Assembly: GCF_014839805.1 (NCBI RefSeq) | Contig: NC_051120.1 | Span: 7,998,001-8,062,000, forward strand | Source of the DNA: Manduca sexta | Taxonomy: Eukaryota > Arthropoda > Insecta > Lepidoptera > Sphingidae | Length of the DNA stretch: 64,000 bases | Reading direction: 5' to 3' | Shown here: in pieces, positions 1-11,814 of the stretch | Numbering within the stretch: the first letter of the stretch is position 1 | Layout: each line of letters starts with the position of its first letter | Made by a program: the position numbers and the translations under genes | Notes under the pieces: generated by a model | What the model saw: the letters and a program-made list of their open reading frames with translations, nothing else | Database searches by the model: none | Told to the model about the DNA's origin: nothing

Positions 1-157
1 ACGTATTTCGTCCTCTTATATTTGATGAGCAATTGAATTTATTAACATGATTCCAAGGCTTTCTTGGTAAATATTACAGTAATCCTAAAAGATAAATAAA
101 GAAGGGACATAAATTATATTTTTACGAACATGAACATTTTTAATCTCTTTTCGTAAG

Positions 158-205
158 TTTATGGGAATGTTAGACATTGTAATAAAACTATTTTCCGGAT
201 TTTAT
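158..205 (-). mobile_element. Penelope-like 3' terminus fragment
   Basis: Seen: about 48 bases (gaatgttagacattgtaata ...) match the antisense 3' end of the element at 8876-8910. No other part of the element is nearby. Confidence 0.45.
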
Positions 206-647
206 ACTTACCGCACCGAACCTTCGAATGTCAGATATATGACAAAAGTACCCAGAACCGGTGGGAATGCATGAAAAGATTGATGAAGGTGGAGGAAGCC
301 AGAGAAGTATGCCAGAACCATGCAAAATGACAATCCATAGACACTACCTCAGTGCTCCTCCTATGCGTTAGAGGCTTGAAACTATGTATGTATGTATATA
401 CTATCAATTTATAATTTCATTCTTGTTTCACATTTTCTCCTTATATATTTCGGTCCATCGCATCACGCAAATCGGATTCATCGTTGGAACGTCACGTACA
501 TTATCGGTAATGAGACCGATAAATTGGCAACACAAGTGACACCGCGCCGAAAAATTACTTCGACGGTATCTTGAGGCATTTAAATCAGGATTTTTAGACG
601 GCAACAAATTAGACTGCATCTCTTGGAAACTATTTAAGGTTAACATA

Positions 648-965
648 TTTTTTTTTCTTTCTTTGTATGACGAGACGACCTTGCCGTTCGCCTGAAGGTA
701 AGCGATACGGCCGCCCATAAAGTAGAAACACCATCCAACACCATGAATTACAAAGTATTGTTTGGTATTCCACTACGTCCGCCATCTTAAGACATGAGAT
801 GTTAAGTCTTATTATGTCCAGTAGATACACTGGCTACAATGTCCTGCAAACCGGAACACAACAGTGACTATACACTGCTGCTCGGCGGCAGAAATAGACA
901 TTGCGATGGTACCTACCAAGGCGGACTCTCACATGGGAGACCTACCACCAGTAAACACCACCAAT
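648..965 (+). repeat. Family D interspersed repeat
   Basis: Seen: gacgagacgaccttgccgtt, ggtaagcgatacggccgccc, gtattgtttggtattccact, gacatgagatgttaagtctt, gcggcagaaatagacattgc, gggagacctaccaccagtaa. Six larger copies occur in the window. Orientation is arbitrary and the class is unknown to me. A 1790-2080 copy faces it, forming an inverted pair. Confidence 0.7.
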
Positions 966-1080
966 TTTTTTTTACCACCAGCATTTTTCTGTGTTACCGA
1001 TAACTATACCTTTTTTATTTATTTCGCGGAGAAAGTGCGTTACCATTACCGCCCAGCCTCCATACATCATTTGATTTGAT

Positions 1081-1714
1081 TCTACTACATTAGATTAAGT
1101 TAATAAACGATCTTGATATATAATAAGTAAAGAATTTTACTATACTTTCCAGCAAAAACCTTGTTTATGTAATTTATTTTTCGCATAAACACCGCCTAAA
1201 ACCTATAATGCTTACGTAATACAATCAGAGTAAGGCAACGAAAACCCTAAATCACTTGCTTGAGTGTTAATAACTTACTGCAAGCGTAATGTCGGCTTGG
1301 AATGGTGCGACAGGCTGCGAAAGGCTGCCAGGAGCTGAGATTTGGCGCTTTCAACCTGCATGCTGCATTAAATATTAGTATATTTGCATGTTAATCGAAT
1401 CTGCTAGCTCGTAGATTAAGTACCTACTTCTCAGGTTAGTTTTAAATATACGTATGTACATGACTTACTAAATCTGTAACCTTATAGCCTGTGGTTTAAT
1501 TCGTTTACTAAAACTTTAGTTGTTCAAGCTGTTTAAAATAAATAAGGTTATATTGTTAAAATGTTGCTACTAAAAACACGATATATTTTATGGAACAGGA
1601 AATATAAAAATATTCACGAAAATACAAATAAAATTAACTTTGCTCAGAAAAATATTTTTACGAACTTTCCACATGCATTATTATTTACTTATTTATATAG
1701 TACATATAATTGTG
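1081..1714. other. No gene seen
   Basis: AT-rich sequence. A 108-codon + frame begins at 1561 but crosses into family C and D repeats, so it is not a gene. Confidence 0.5.
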
Positions 1715-1789
1715 TATACGGTTCTAACAGACCGGCAAAATTATGTCGACTGTCGATGGGTCAACTGGTAACAGCTAGTAGTAGTAGTA

Positions 1790-2080
1790 GTACTGGTAGT
1801 GGTGGAGTCCATCTGGGTAGGTACCACCGCAATGTCTATTTCTGTCGACAAGCAGCAGTGTGTAGTCACTGTTGTGTTCCTGTTTGAAGGACATTGTAGC
1901 CAGTGTAACTACGGGACACAATAAGACTTACATCTCATGTCTCAGGATGGCGAGCGCAGTGAAACACCAAACAATACTTTATAATTCAAGGTGTTGGATT
2001 GTGTTTCTACTATTTATAGGCTGTCTTATCATTTGCCATCAGACGAACGACGAGCTCGTCTCGTCATTCAAAGTATTTTT
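1790..2080 (-). repeat. Family D repeat, inverted relative to 648-965
   Basis: Seen: aggtaccaccgcaatgtcta, catctcatgtctcaggatgg, aaacaccaaacaatacttta, cgagctcgtctcgtcattca. Just before it is a short AGT run and a family C fragment. Confidence 0.7.
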
Positions 2081-2374
2081 TATTTATCCAGACCGACAGT
2101 GAAGTAGTTCAATAAAAAAATATAATTATCACACTAGTACACAGGTGTTCAAAATCTGTATCACAAAAAAATATAAAAACAAAACCTTAAATAAAGCAAA
2201 GCATTACAATTGGGATATCGACACTTAATGTTATAAAAGAGATGGGAAGGTATCGACTTTTTTAATTGTAAATATCGATACAATTGCGGTTTAAAGATAA
2301 TAATGATCTATATCACGCAAATGATTTATCACTAATTTAAAATATCCGAAGTTATATACTTAGTGATTTATAAA

Positions 2375-2465
2375 TAATAACAATTATGCTTATAATTGTT
2401 TTAATGTATCATAAATGCAACTTTGTTCGCCTACGTGATAAATAAAGTATTTTATTTTGTTTATT
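2375..2465 (+). repeat. LINE-like 3' tail, family I (also at 9540-9640, reversed)
   Basis: Seen: gttcgcctacgtgataaata, aagtattttatttt. The reversed copy has actttatttatcacgtaggc. The AATAAA followed by a T/A-rich run suggests a retroelement 3' end. No coding part nearby. Confidence 0.45.
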
Positions 2466-3687
2466 GTAAGCATATTTATAAATCACAACATGACGCGCGT
2501 CATGATGTTTGTACACATACGGGGATTAACTAAATACGGCTTTTGTCTGGCCTATGTGTAAAGAAACTTCATCTTTAACGTTAAAGAACAAAGTTTAAAT
2601 CTAGATAAAAACTAAACTACTATCTGAAACATATAAATTATTCTAAATCGCATTATTCTTTCTAAATCCAATTTCATCACACATTGTTATTGATCTATAA
2701 TGATATATTTGCAGTTTGGATTTACCCCGACGGTTGATTCGAAACAGATACATTATTCATAGCATCGATTGCCATCGCTCAGCATTATTCTAAATATAAA
2801 CAAATCATGCGATTTATGATTTCAATGAATTTTGTTTGTGAAATTTATTGACGCAGTATATTATGTAAAGGTGATGCGATACGCAAATGCTGTTTGATAT
2901 CTGTTAACCATTATACAAATACTATTCAACTTTAAGAAATATCATTAAGTAAAATAATTTAAACATTAAAATAAATTTACCATATCTTTATTTACTTCGT
3001 CTCATTTTTAATTGGTGTCATTCCTGCTTTTTTACTACAAAAGATATCTAAAATTAAAGCCCAAAATCGACACCCGAACCATCTCTACGTCCCAAGTCAC
3101 ATGGAAAAAGGTACGAACCCCAATCATTTGATTCAAATAAATATTCCAATCCCTCAGGAGACGAAGGGTGTATCCTTCGATGCCGTGAATTTTCCATCCA
3201 AATCTATCGACATAGTGCGGGAAACTGGTTCCCCACTCTTAATTGGATTCCACAGTTGAGATTTCCCAAAGGCGGGCTGTCAAGACGTTAACGTAACTCA
3301 TTCTGACCGCATTTAGTTAATATAAGTGGAAGAACGTGTTATCATTCGTTGCTGATTGTTTAAAATAGTAAATGTTTTTGCTTGCGGCTTCGTTTTTCGG
3401 GATAAAAGTCCCGCTTTATAATTTGCCGGGATAGAGAGTAACCAAGCCAGTAATCTTCCCAGGATCTTAAACTATCTCCATAACTTAAAAAAAATCTGTT
3501 CGATAGATTTTTAAGAAATCGATAACGTACGGACAGACGGAAAAGGAAGTTTGTTTTATAATATGTATACATTGTTTCGAGTGTGAAATGTACGAAAAGA
3601 TTCTTGATGTATACAAAATAAGGGTTCTTGGTGAGATTATTCTGAGGGTCCGGTATTTTTGATTTCTAGACAAAAAAAGGTAGATCT
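2466..3687. other. No gene seen
   Basis: AT-rich and apparently single-copy. The stretch 3090-3300 is less AT-rich (gaacgaagggtgtatcc-like text) but has no open frame of note. Confidence 0.45.
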
Positions 3688-4235
3688 ATGAGATGATTTC
3701 TTATGTTTACGCGAATATTAGACTTTGAAATAAAATTAGTTTTCGCATTTTAAGAATTAGCTCACAGTGTCTTTGATTATGCGTAGATCGGACCGTCATG
3801 AATTAATTAAAAAATATATAATTATAAACACCTCTGACTTTTCTAAAAAATCATGTGTGTATTCTTTGTGAATTTATCGTTCGCTTTAACGGTGAAGGAA
3901 AACATCGTGAGGAAACCTGCACATCTGAGAAGTTCTCTATAGGAATTTCGAAGGTGTGTGAAGTCTACCAATCCGCACTAGGCCAGCGTGGTGGACTAAG
4001 GCCTAATCCCTCTCAGTAGTAGAGGAGGCCCGTGCTCAGCAGTGGGCAAGTATATAATACAGGGCTGATATTATTATAATTATAAAATTTATTACATGAG
4101 TAGATATTGTAAAGTTTACTTTTCGGAGGACCATTAGTCCGCCCCGTGATCTTTAAGGATGCAGTCTTCGAAACTGGAAAACATTAAAATATAAAAAACC
4201 ACGATAAAATCTGAAAACTAGTTTTAATTCGAGAT
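3688..4235 (+). mobile_element. Penelope-like 3' end in fold-back form, split by a SINE
   Basis: Seen: 3688-3752 is the reverse complement of the element's 3' terminus (compare 8876-8930). From 3757 the sense 3' region follows (gctcacagtgtct, then gtagatcggacc) and resumes after the SINE at 4087-4235 (gtagatattgtaaag, ccgtgat, tcttcgaaact). It has the same architecture as 7422-8930 but much shorter and more diverged. Confidence 0.7.
3829..4074 (+). mobile_element. SINE A copy, 5'-truncated, inserted in a Penelope-like remnant
   Basis: Seen: the SINE A body (cacctctgacttttct to gggctgatattat) flanked by a 12-bp duplication TATAATTATAAA (3817-3828 and 4075-4086). The same Penelope-like segment is uninterrupted at 8720-8760, so the insertion boundaries are clear. 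The tRNA-like head is missing. Confidence 0.85.
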
Positions 4236-4674
4236 CTGTAAGAGTCCAGCTTAGTAAGTGCCATATCATTGTCTACTTGTGCAAAACAGCTGTTTTGTTT
4301 TTCGGTTTAAAGGATTTTGTAATAATTATAATTACTAAGTACTATGGAGACTTAAAAAAAATATCAGGGCGATGAGCATATCGCAACAGCGCGGCAGTTT
4401 CATACTTATTTAAAAAGTAATATTATACTTATTTTAAGTTACTTTTACCAGAACAATAATGAAATATTTAACAATATGTCCTAACCTAAACTCCTATATT
4501 ACCAAAATATACTGAGATATTTCATTTCGTATAAACACGAATAACATTCCCATCTCCAAAGATTGTTTCGTGTTACACCGATGAAATGTAGCCAACATAA
4601 TAATCTAGGACATTGTATGTAAAACATGAATTTATTGTTTCAAAACAATTCTGTTACTAGTTACATTATACAGT

Positions 4675-5065
4675 CAGCAGCGAAAGATTAATTTGTTGTT
4701 ACACATGGATTCAATGGAACATATTTGTATAGTCATGGAACAAAGAGTTCTAAGATTATAGAGTGGACACTGGGAATATCATACAAAAAATGTACGCTCA
4801 TATGATAATTACTCGATCTACTGTAAAATAGCAAAACACCAATGAAAATACTTTATATTTTTTCCATGTCGTTATTTGCACGTTTTAATGAGCATATTTT
4901 CTGTAAATATGTTATTAAAATTGTTATATTAATATCAAAGGAAGCTTTGACATCTTGTCACACGGACATTTCTAAGAAGCCAACTTGTTACCAATCGGTA
5001 ATAACTTTTGGATCAGAATGTTGGTATAATGTCCGGTCTATAACTAACTATACTGTTTAATGTCT
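4675..5065 (+). repeat. Family Q repeat (uninterrupted copy)
   Basis: Seen: caaagagttctaagattata, ttatttgcacgttttaatga, gcatattttctgtaaatatg, gacatcttgtcacacggaca. The same order occurs at 23335-23478 and 23811-23990 around a SINE A. Noncoding; class unknown. Confidence 0.6.
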
Positions 5066-6146
5066 TTTTCATGGAATATTTTTCGTATACGTGACAATGT
5101 GACTGTATCAGATTTGACAGTGGCATTCTCTGACATAAGCACCAAAGCTACAGACTAAGCACTAATGATGTAGGTACCCACCCAAACCGAATCCCGTATC
5201 CGGCAGCCTTATAAAAAGTATATAGAAGTAGACCTCAACAAAACTAAACTACACTTCTTAGAAGGCAAAATCAGACATTGCTTACTTTTGTTTGCCTGGG
5301 CTTATACTCGTATAACATTTGCCTCCTACAAAATAGACATATCAAGGAAGAAAGCCTAAAGCCCTCTATACCCATCCTGCTGACGCCGATGACGCCCTTC
5401 CACCTCGCTTCGGCTGAAGATTTATGGGCGGCCGTAACTTCATACGAAAACGCATGTACGCAATCCATGTCAGCCATGAATTGAAATATGAGCCCCTGGT
5501 ATCTCTGGCTTCGATTCTCAGACAAATCCTTTGTGTTTGATATGAAAAGTAAGGTTTGTGAGAAGCCTGGCTATAGAAGAAAACTTATTTAAAAACTTGA
5601 TGATATTTTATAGTTAAACTGCTTCTCATTTAAATATGTATTTTACATATAAATCATACTTTGTATTGTCATCACGTTTTTAATTCTAGTGTCATATTAT
5701 TTATGTAAAAAAGTAAATAAATATCATATGTTTATAAAATAATTCTGCATCTCATCATCTTAGCCCAAGATACAAGCTATGCCTAGTTTGGGTACTCCTG
5801 GAAATTCTAGTATTAAAGATCTGATACTATTATATAAATTTAAGTAGAAAAAAAGTCTTTTTAAGTCTGTTTTTCAATAAACGATTTCATTTCTGAACAT
5901 TCATTGATAAAAAAATCACTAGATATATTTTTATTGATGTGTTTCATATTCTGCTAGCTGTACTAGTAAAATATTTAAATTACGTGACACTTTTTGAGGA
6001 GTTATTTCGGTGTCGTACACTGCGGCCGCTCTCATGACCTTGGAGGCAGGGATCCGTACTAATTCAGTGGCCTTAATGAAAGGGGTGAGCGAATTCTTGC
6101 ATGAAACCGAGCGTCTGTACTAGATTTAATATATTTAGTGACTAAA
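5066..6146. other. No gene seen; 84-codon minus frame of unknown meaning
   Basis: A minus frame at 5271-5525 and an overlapping + frame at 5278-5484 lie in a less AT-rich patch. Neither has a recognisable motif, good splice sites or a promoter. This may be an old transposon piece. Confidence 0.35.
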
Positions 6147-6382
6147 AGCTCTCGGTGGCGTAGTTGTATGGTACGACTGCAGTGGTGACTGGTGACGTCT
6201 TGTTCGATTCCTGGGTCGGGCAAAATTATATTGGATCGACTTAGTATCAGCAAGGTGTCTGGAATTTGTACCCAAAATAGTGATAGGCTTGCCCCCTGTC
6301 ACATCATGGGACGGAACAACTACAACGGAAAGTAGCACCAGTTGCACCTCTGCCTACACCTTCAGAGATAAAGCGTGAGTGT
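6147..6382 (+). mobile_element. SINE B, near full length
   Basis: Seen: a tRNA-related head (tcggtggcgtagttgtatgg, gttcgattcctgggtc) followed by the family body (gtgtctggaatttgtaccc, cacatcatgggacggaac, caccagttgcacctctgcct) and a short tail. The B-box-like sequence supports a tRNA-derived promoter. Confidence 0.75.
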
Positions 6383-6654
6383 GTACTAAAATGCCTCTGG
6401 AAAATATACTACCGCCTTATTCTTTCCTGTTGTTTAGTATCTAACACTGGTGTGTTCAGATCGCAATGTGTTTTTAGTTATTATAATTACTAGACATAAA
6501 CTTTCATAACCAAGGTGCGTTCCACAATCGTTAACGTTAACATTATTTATAGAAATGATATATCTTAGCGATAAAGTCATCGTTATCATGTCATTCCTAT
6601 ATTTTTTAAGAGTTACTGATTGTAAAAAGGCATCCTAACTCTGACACTATTTTG

Positions 6655-6832
6655 ATATCTATACTACTTAATATAAAAAGGAATAGTTTGTTTGTAGGGG
6701 CTAATCTCTGGAACTCCTGACCTGATTTTGAATATTTTTTAGTAATATTACATTACTCCTGATTGCTATAGGCTCTTAGGAAAATATTTGTCCCGGAAAA
6801 CTGTATCAAACGAGAACCGCGGGAAAATATTA
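6655..6832 (+). repeat. Degraded element end (also reversed at 13500-13645)
   Basis: Seen: ctacttaatataaaaaggaa, gtaggggctaatctctggaa, and in reverse at 13.5 kb cctctttatattaatataga and agagactagcctctacaaac. The two copies share the 5' part only. Confidence 0.45.
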
Positions 6833-7734
6833 GTTTTCTTTATAATTCCATGAATAAACTACGTTTAATAGCAAAAAATCTTACTACCAAGAGCATAAAA
6901 CATCCACATAACATTATACTCCAAAAATCACAACAAAACCTCACAAAAACCACGTAACGAAATACCTCCACGCGTTCTGTATAAATTAGACCAATTTTGG
7001 ATATTTCTTCTCTCCTCAATGGTAATGGCATCCCTTGGCGGCAGATAACGAACCTCAGAGATGCGCGTCTGTAAATTGTTGGGCGCGTATCCGAACGGTT
7101 TTCGGATAAAAACATTAAACGAGTAATCCGCTAATGAGGAATTTGGTATCCCTCGGGATACAAGTAAGTAACGTTTATCTCATATTATCTTTTGATTGCG
7201 TAATTATCTCACCAGATAAATAGGATTTTAATGCTTGAGAACAATGATTCCCAAATTCATCTTGTTTAGGATTTGTTGTTGCATTTCGTACTGTTAGACT
7301 CTTTTGACTGCTTTTGTAATATTCCATTGCAATAATGCTGAGTTGTGATTTTTTCCGATATACTTAATTCTATTTAATTTAATCAGTTAGTTATTGGCCT
7401 CGCGACGAGTGGTACTCGCTTGAAATTAAACTAATTTTTCGGATTCTATCGCGGTTTTTTGTTTTTTATTTTTCTCCCGACGTTTCGAAGACTTTGCAGC
7501 CTTCATGGTCACGGGGGGGACTGAGGTGTTGTTCATCCGCAAAGTCAAAGTTACAATATCTACCTACATTTTACAATTATACAACTTTTTTAAATTTTTA
7601 GCTGTTGGTGGTCCGATCTACGCAGAATGAGCTCACAGTGTCTTGAAGTCTGGCAGCCGGTCTTTTGGGTTCCGATTTAATTAAATGTAGAACTGGATCC
7701 CAGGCTTGTGCAAGCTTCCAACCATCTTCCCTAT

Positions 7735-8360
7735 TGAAATTAGGATGTTTTTTAATTTAAATAGCCTCGCGAATCATCCTGGGCAGGAATCGGTGTTCTT
7801 TGGCGAGGATTTGTGGCTTGTCTAGTCGCAGATAATGATTGGCGCCTCCTTCAGAGTGTTCAGCGACTGCAGACTTCGTCGAGCGTCGGTGTTTCACGTC
7901 AGCTATATGTTCTTTTACGCGGGTCCCTATATTTCTTTTTGTTTGCCCGATATAAGAGAGGCCACAGTTGCAATCTATTTTGTATACTCCCGGTTCTTGT
8001 AGAGGTATATGACACTTGACAGGTGGTAAAAATTGACTAATCTTCTTAGGCGGCTTAAAATAAGTTTTTATGGAAGCACGCTTCAGGATGTAGCCAATCT
8101 TGTCGGTGACTCCTCTTACATATGGTAATACAACCGGAACACGTTCAACTGTGGCTGGTTTCACTCGGTTTCTGTGACGGCGGCGTGGAATTTGGAGCTT
8201 GTTGTCTCGCAGTACTTGCTTGACATGTTGCAGCTCAGCGGCCAGGTGTTTCTCGTCACAGATTCCTTGTGCTCTCTGAAACAAAGATTTGCCCACGGTA
8301 GCTAACTGTTTTGGATGGTGATGAGATTCACCGTTCAGATATTTATCAGTATGGGTCTGT
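7735..8360 (-). pseudogene. Penelope-like ORF remnant: RT end plus GIY-YIG nuclease, with a nonsense codon
   Basis: Seen: open minus-strand frame from DKYLNGES (about 8350) through LATVGKSLFQ, LPPVKCHIP, GVYKIDCNCG and YIGQTKRN to FLPRMIREAI. There the codon after Ile is TAA; the + strand arm has GAA at the same place and continues IKKHPNFN. The GIY-YIG landmarks (GVY, YIG, the Arg of GTRV) are intact. The RT palm and fingers are absent (5' truncation). The reading frame crosses the arm boundary near 7962 without disruption. Confidence 0.85.
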
Positions 8361-8719
8361 CTTATATCGGGCAAACAAAAAGAAATATAGGGACCCGCGT
8401 AAAAGAACATATAGCTGACGTGAAACACCGACGCTCGACGAAGTCTGCAGTCGCTGAACACTCTGAAGGAGGCGCCAATCATTATCTGCGACTAGACAAG
8501 CCACAAATCCTCGCCAAAGAACACCGATTCCTGCCCAGGATGATTCGCGAGGCTATTGAAATTAAAAAACATCCTAATTTCAATAGGGAAGATGGTTGGA
8601 AGCTTGCACAAGCCTGGGATCCAGTTCTACATTTAATTAAATCGGAACCCAAAAGACCGGCTGCCAGACTTCAAGACACTGTGAGCTCATTCTGCGTAGA
8701 TCGGACCACCAACAGCTAA
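8355..8719 (+). pseudogene. Second, truncated copy of the GIY-YIG nuclease end (Penelope-like)
   Basis: Seen: frame reading GLSYIGQTKRN ... EAIEIKKHPNFNRED ... LIKSEPKRPAARL to a stop at 8717-8719. It matches the minus-strand ORF almost exactly but starts inside the GIY-YIG domain, so the first catalytic motif is absent. The 3' flank (8720-8896) is the element's noncoding tail. Confidence 0.85.
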
Positions 8720-9801
8720 AAATTTAAAAAGTTGTATAATTGTAAAATGTAGGTAGATATTGTAACTTTGACTTTGCGGATGAACAACACCTCAGTCCCC
8801 CCCGTGACCATGAAGGCTGCAAAGTCTTCGAAACGTCGGGAGAAAAATAAAAAACAAAAAACCGCGATAGAATCCGAAAAATTAGTTTAATTTCAATGTC
8901 TAACATTCGCGTAAATATAAGAAATCATTATGGTACTCGCTTTTTAAGCAGTCACCATTATATAAGAAATCAGGAAGTCAGGATTTGTGTAAAAATTGTA
9001 ACAGTTTAATTTTTCTAATTAAACCTGTGACCTCGTGGACATTGTAGTTTCTTTTAAATAAGAAAGACAGTCAGGATCGGTCGCCTAACAGTACGGTCGT
9101 ATAAGTTTCCTAAGGTCACACTCATTTCATTTTTTTTTTTATTTACCTTTATGGTTTGGAACGCATACATAATTTCCTGCATGTGTCGATGTTCTGAAAC
9201 AAGTATTCACTTATCATTAGGTCATCGCCGTCACCATTTACTCCTTTCTTGCTTTCCCTTAAAAATGACTGCTCACTTCATTCTCACGTTTGAAAATAAA
9301 CGCGTATATCTCGTCAGTAAATTTAATGTAAATTTTTCATATTTTTGTATAAGTATTAGGATATTTTTATAGTATTTTTTTTGTTTTTTTTCTCTTGTTG
9401 TACACCGCTATCTATGCTTGTGATTTTTGAGTCCTTCCATACAAAAATTGCCTGAGAAGAAAATTGCGATAAGACCACCCCTTGTACACAAATATACTTA
9501 TTAAAGAAAATGTATTAATCTTGTTTCTGTGTTCCTTTTTAACAATAAAAAAAAAACTTTATTTATCACGTAGGCGAATAAAGTTGCCATTATGATTCCT
9601 CAAAACAATTCATAACAATATTTTTTATAACAATTAAAATCACTTATATAAGTACGGCCATTGTAATTGTTACCATAGAGTATTTATGTTATTTTTAATC
9701 TCTACATCAATAAGAAAAATCCAACTGAGTCATTCATTTCGAGCTGACAATTTAATGCACGCGTGTCAACTTCAGCGCTGCAGCGGCTGGAATTGTAAAT
9801 A

Positions 9802-9830
9802 GTGTTCGTGTATCCACGTGACACGAACAC
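9802..9830. repeat. Perfect short hairpin around an E-box
   Basis: Seen: arms GTGTTCGTGT (9802-9811) and ACACGAACAC (9821-9830), perfectly complementary, with a 9-base loop ending in CACGTG (9815-9820). It lies in a patch less AT-rich than its surroundings (9760-9900). Confidence 0.7.
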
Positions 9831-10260
9831 ATGCAGTGCAGGTTAAACCCACAAAGGATTCGAATATCAAAACTGTCACGTCGGTATATCACAGCGCTTT
9901 AAGCCGCGCGCATTGCCAAAAATGTGTAGATTAGGGATGCGCAAAGAGATGTTTCGTTCTTTATTTACGAGCGGTGTAAGTGATTTTGAGTGGTTCGGAC
10001 TTAGTGTCGAAGTACGGGTACGTGAACTTGCTATTAAAAATGATTTTGATTCTCGTCTTTATTGCAATGGTCATGCGAACAGTTTTCGATGACTTCAATT
10101 TCAGTATTATCATATTTATGTCACAGGTATATTGTCAAAGCTATTACAATTTCACTAGTGATATTATAATTAAACGGTAAATTATCAATTGACTTTCTTA
10201 TAATTTAACCACCTGGTTTTAATTTTATTGTAATGTCACGGGGACACTACACTACAGTGA

Positions 10261-10512
10261 CAGTAGTGGTAGGATATATTTTATATCCGCCCGGATAGCG
10301 ACCACCGTACACAAGGTGTTAAAGCCCGCCATAGTGGCCCGCATAAGTAAGTCGCGTTTCGAACTAGCATGTGTACTGTTATACTGGTTCCAACAAACCG
10401 GCAAAATTGTGTCGAATGCCGATAATCATCTCTCTTCAGTCGACATTCTATTGGATCCAACTACACTTACCATCAGGTCCAGTAAGGTCACTTTTTCGTG
10501 GCCGTATAAAAA
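10261..10512 (+). repeat. Family C interspersed repeat
   Basis: Seen: gtggtaggatatattttata, gcccggatagcgaccaccgt, gcataagtaagtcgcgtttc, aaccggcaaaattgtgtcga, ctctcttcagtcgacattct. The family recurs at least eight times in the window. It has no ORF and no clear terminal repeats; its class is unknown to me. Confidence 0.7.
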
Positions 10513-10540
10513 AAATCAGTACTTAATGCTAGTATATAAT

Positions 10541-10865
10541 AAATAATAATATCAGCTCTGTATTATATACTTGCTCACTGCTGAGCACGGGTCTCCTCTA
10601 CTACTGAGAGGGATTAGGCCTTAGTCCACCACGCTGGCCTAGCGCGGATTGGAAGACTTCACACACCTTCGAAATTCCTATAGAGAACTTCTCAGATGTG
10701 CAGTTTTCCTTACGATGTTTTCCTTCACCGTTAAAGCGAACGATAAATTCACAAAGAATACACACATGATTTTTTTTAGAAAAGTCAGAGGTGTATGCCC
10801 TTGGGATTTGAACCTGCGGACATTCGTCTTGGCAGTCCGTTCCACACCCAACTAGGCTATCGCCG
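10541..10865 (-). mobile_element. SINE A, near full length
   Basis: Seen: tail aataataat, body (ctgctgagcacggg, tcagatgtgcag, acgatgttttccttcacc) and a tRNA-derived head. Reversed, the head reads tagcctagttgggtg (A-box-like) and ggttcaaatcccaag (B box). Other copies diverge by scattered point changes. It follows directly on a family C repeat. Confidence 0.8.
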
Positions 10866-11164
10866 GTTTTTTGTACATAGCTTCACTCTTAATACGACAG
10901 GGTTGCATTAACAGCGGCACTATATTCCAAACCTCCTAAATCTGTCATCAAAGTAACGATTATCGTGTTTTGAGCGGGAATTTTATTTCTTTCTGCGACC
11001 GAAACTCAGTCAACCAGACACTGATAAGTTATAGCGGAGCAATACGCTGCAATAAATTTATTGCCAGCCGAGTCCAGTTTGGATAAAGTCTGTATTTTGT
11101 AACATTTTATGGGTAATGTGTTTAAACAATATTTTTCGCGTTGATAATTTTCACCATTCGGAAT

Positions 11165-11395
11165 ATCTGGTATCGGCCCACAAATGGGCAGTCAGAAGTG
11201 CATCTGCATTTACTTTTCGCCGTGTGCATTGATGTAATAGGCGATGAGCCTATCGCTATATCAGTCACAAATTTCCAAAATATTGCTGATGCTAAGTAGA
11301 AAAACCCAATATCACTGCTCGACCCGGGAATTAAACCCGAGACCTCAGCACGACAGTCGTACTGTAATACAACTACTCCACCGAGGTAATACCGG
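11165..11395 (-). mobile_element. SINE B, diverged
   Basis: Seen: gcctatcgctatatcagtca, gaaaaacccaatatcactgc, cgacccgggaattaaacccg and actccaccgaggtaat, in the order expected for a reversed SINE B. Confidence 0.7.
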
Positions 11396-11814
11396 CGCAT
11401 TATTTTCGGTTACGTCTTGCTTAACACTCATTGGATAGTGAAATGCTGACCATAACAATTCACATGATAATACACCATTTAAAGATATTTAGGAAGTGTC
11501 AATTCATCCCATTACTGTTTATACATGAAGCCAAGAAATATATTTAATGCTAAAATATCAAAATAGACAAACCATACGTTTCTTTCGGCCGACACCGAAC
11601 AAACCCAACCCTAAACCGAAACATGTGGTGCACCACAACGGCAACACAGAGCATTTGAAATTTACGAAGTGTGAAATAAGTGTGATTTGAATAATGATTA
11701 CATTGGTATCGGGTGCCCGCATCAACCGCTAACAGACCCCGGATCGGCGGGCTCCCGAGGGAGTAAATCAAACTGTGTGACACATTTGTATGTTTTAATG
11801 TTTGAAATACAAAA

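Larger units (their letters stand above)
7422..8930. mobile_element. Penelope-like element, truncated, in fold-back form
   Basis: Seen: two near-identical inverted arms, about 7422-7962 and 8355-8896, around a spacer of about 390 bp. The whole is flanked by a 12-bp duplication TGGTACTCGCTT (7410-7421 and 8931-8942). The minus strand encodes the end of a reverse-transcriptase ORF and a GIY-YIG nuclease: GVYKIDCNCG, then YIGQTKRN and GTRVKEH. The + strand arm repeats the nuclease from GLSYIGQTK to a natural stop near 8719, without the GVY part. Known: Penelope-like retroelements carry an RT plus GIY-YIG endonuclease and often insert with inverted partial copies. The RT core is missing, so the copy is dead. 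The target-site duplication points to one insertion event. Confidence 0.9.

Noticed and set aside
1561..1887. 108-codon + strand frame
   Set aside because: Its second half is family C and D repeat sequence, and there is no promoter or splice signal.
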